Source: Acidobacteriota bacterium (GTDB lineage Bacteria; Acidobacteriota; Terriglobia; Terriglobales; Acidobacteriaceae). From it: a DNA stretch of 5,965 nt. The DNA lies in the NCBI GenBank assembly GCA_021810175.1, contig JAJZJJ010000213.1:1-5965 (forward strand). Reading direction: 5' to 3'. Below, one piece after another: positions 5,941 to 5,965 of the stretch. Below the pieces are notes generated by a model, which was given only the letters and a program-made list of their open reading frames with translations, was not told where the DNA came from and searched no databases. Every line of letters starts with the position of its first letter. The first letter of the stretch is position 1. The position numbers and the translations under genes are program-made.

Positions 5941-5965
5941 GCCCTAAGCTTCAACCGATCCAATA

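Noticed and set aside
1..5965. CRISPR arrays, tRNA or rRNA genes, insertion sequences, phage attachment sites
   Set aside because: I found no regularly spaced repeats, cloverleaf-like sequence, transposase or terminal inverted repeats in the window.

Overview
This GC-rich window looks like a chromosomal segment from a Gram-negative member of the Acidobacteriota, possibly the Terriglobia/Acidobacteriaceae. That placement is an inference. It rests on a TonB-dependent receptor with an N-terminal carboxypeptidase-regulatory-like domain, a DinB-fold protein ending in an IPGSYGPSADE-type motif, and a RecA with a Pro/Ala-rich tail.

Layout from left to right. (1) The last 131 codons of recA on the plus strand, closed by a perfect 12-bp hairpin at 411-437. 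(2) A 285-base spacer (397-681) in which I see only that hairpin and no convincing promoter. (3) A plus-strand soluble PAS-PAS histidine kinase (682-2244) with no response regulator beside it. (4) Converging on it with only 6 bases between the stop codons, a minus-strand DinB-like protein (2251-2781) with its own -10 element and Shine-Dalgarno sequence. (5) A 125-base spacer with two overlapping, mutually exclusive hairpins. (6) A minus-strand TonB-dependent outer-membrane receptor of 828 residues (2907-5393). (7) Its leader, which holds a complete cobalamin (B12) riboswitch (about 5441-5677) behind a strong sigma70-type promoter (TTGACT-17-TATAAC, 5737-5765). (8) On the plus strand at the right edge, a second promoter (TTGACC-18-TAAACT) placed so that transcription would start at or next to an ATG. 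That ATG opens a 22-codon ORF rich in cysteine (CACCC core), which looks like a leaderless cysteine-responsive leader peptide. The gene it would control lies beyond the window.

The right half is therefore dominated by RNA- and translation-level nutrient sensing. The riboswitch very probably shuts off the receptor when intracellular cobalamin is sufficient, which marks the receptor as a BtuB-like corrinoid importer. The divergent leader peptide probably gauges cysteine or sulfur supply for an unseen operon. The left half (recA end, orphan kinase, DinB-like protein) shows no functional link to it. The cysteine leader is the most interesting element, because such leaderless polycysteine ORFs are best known from mycobacteria.
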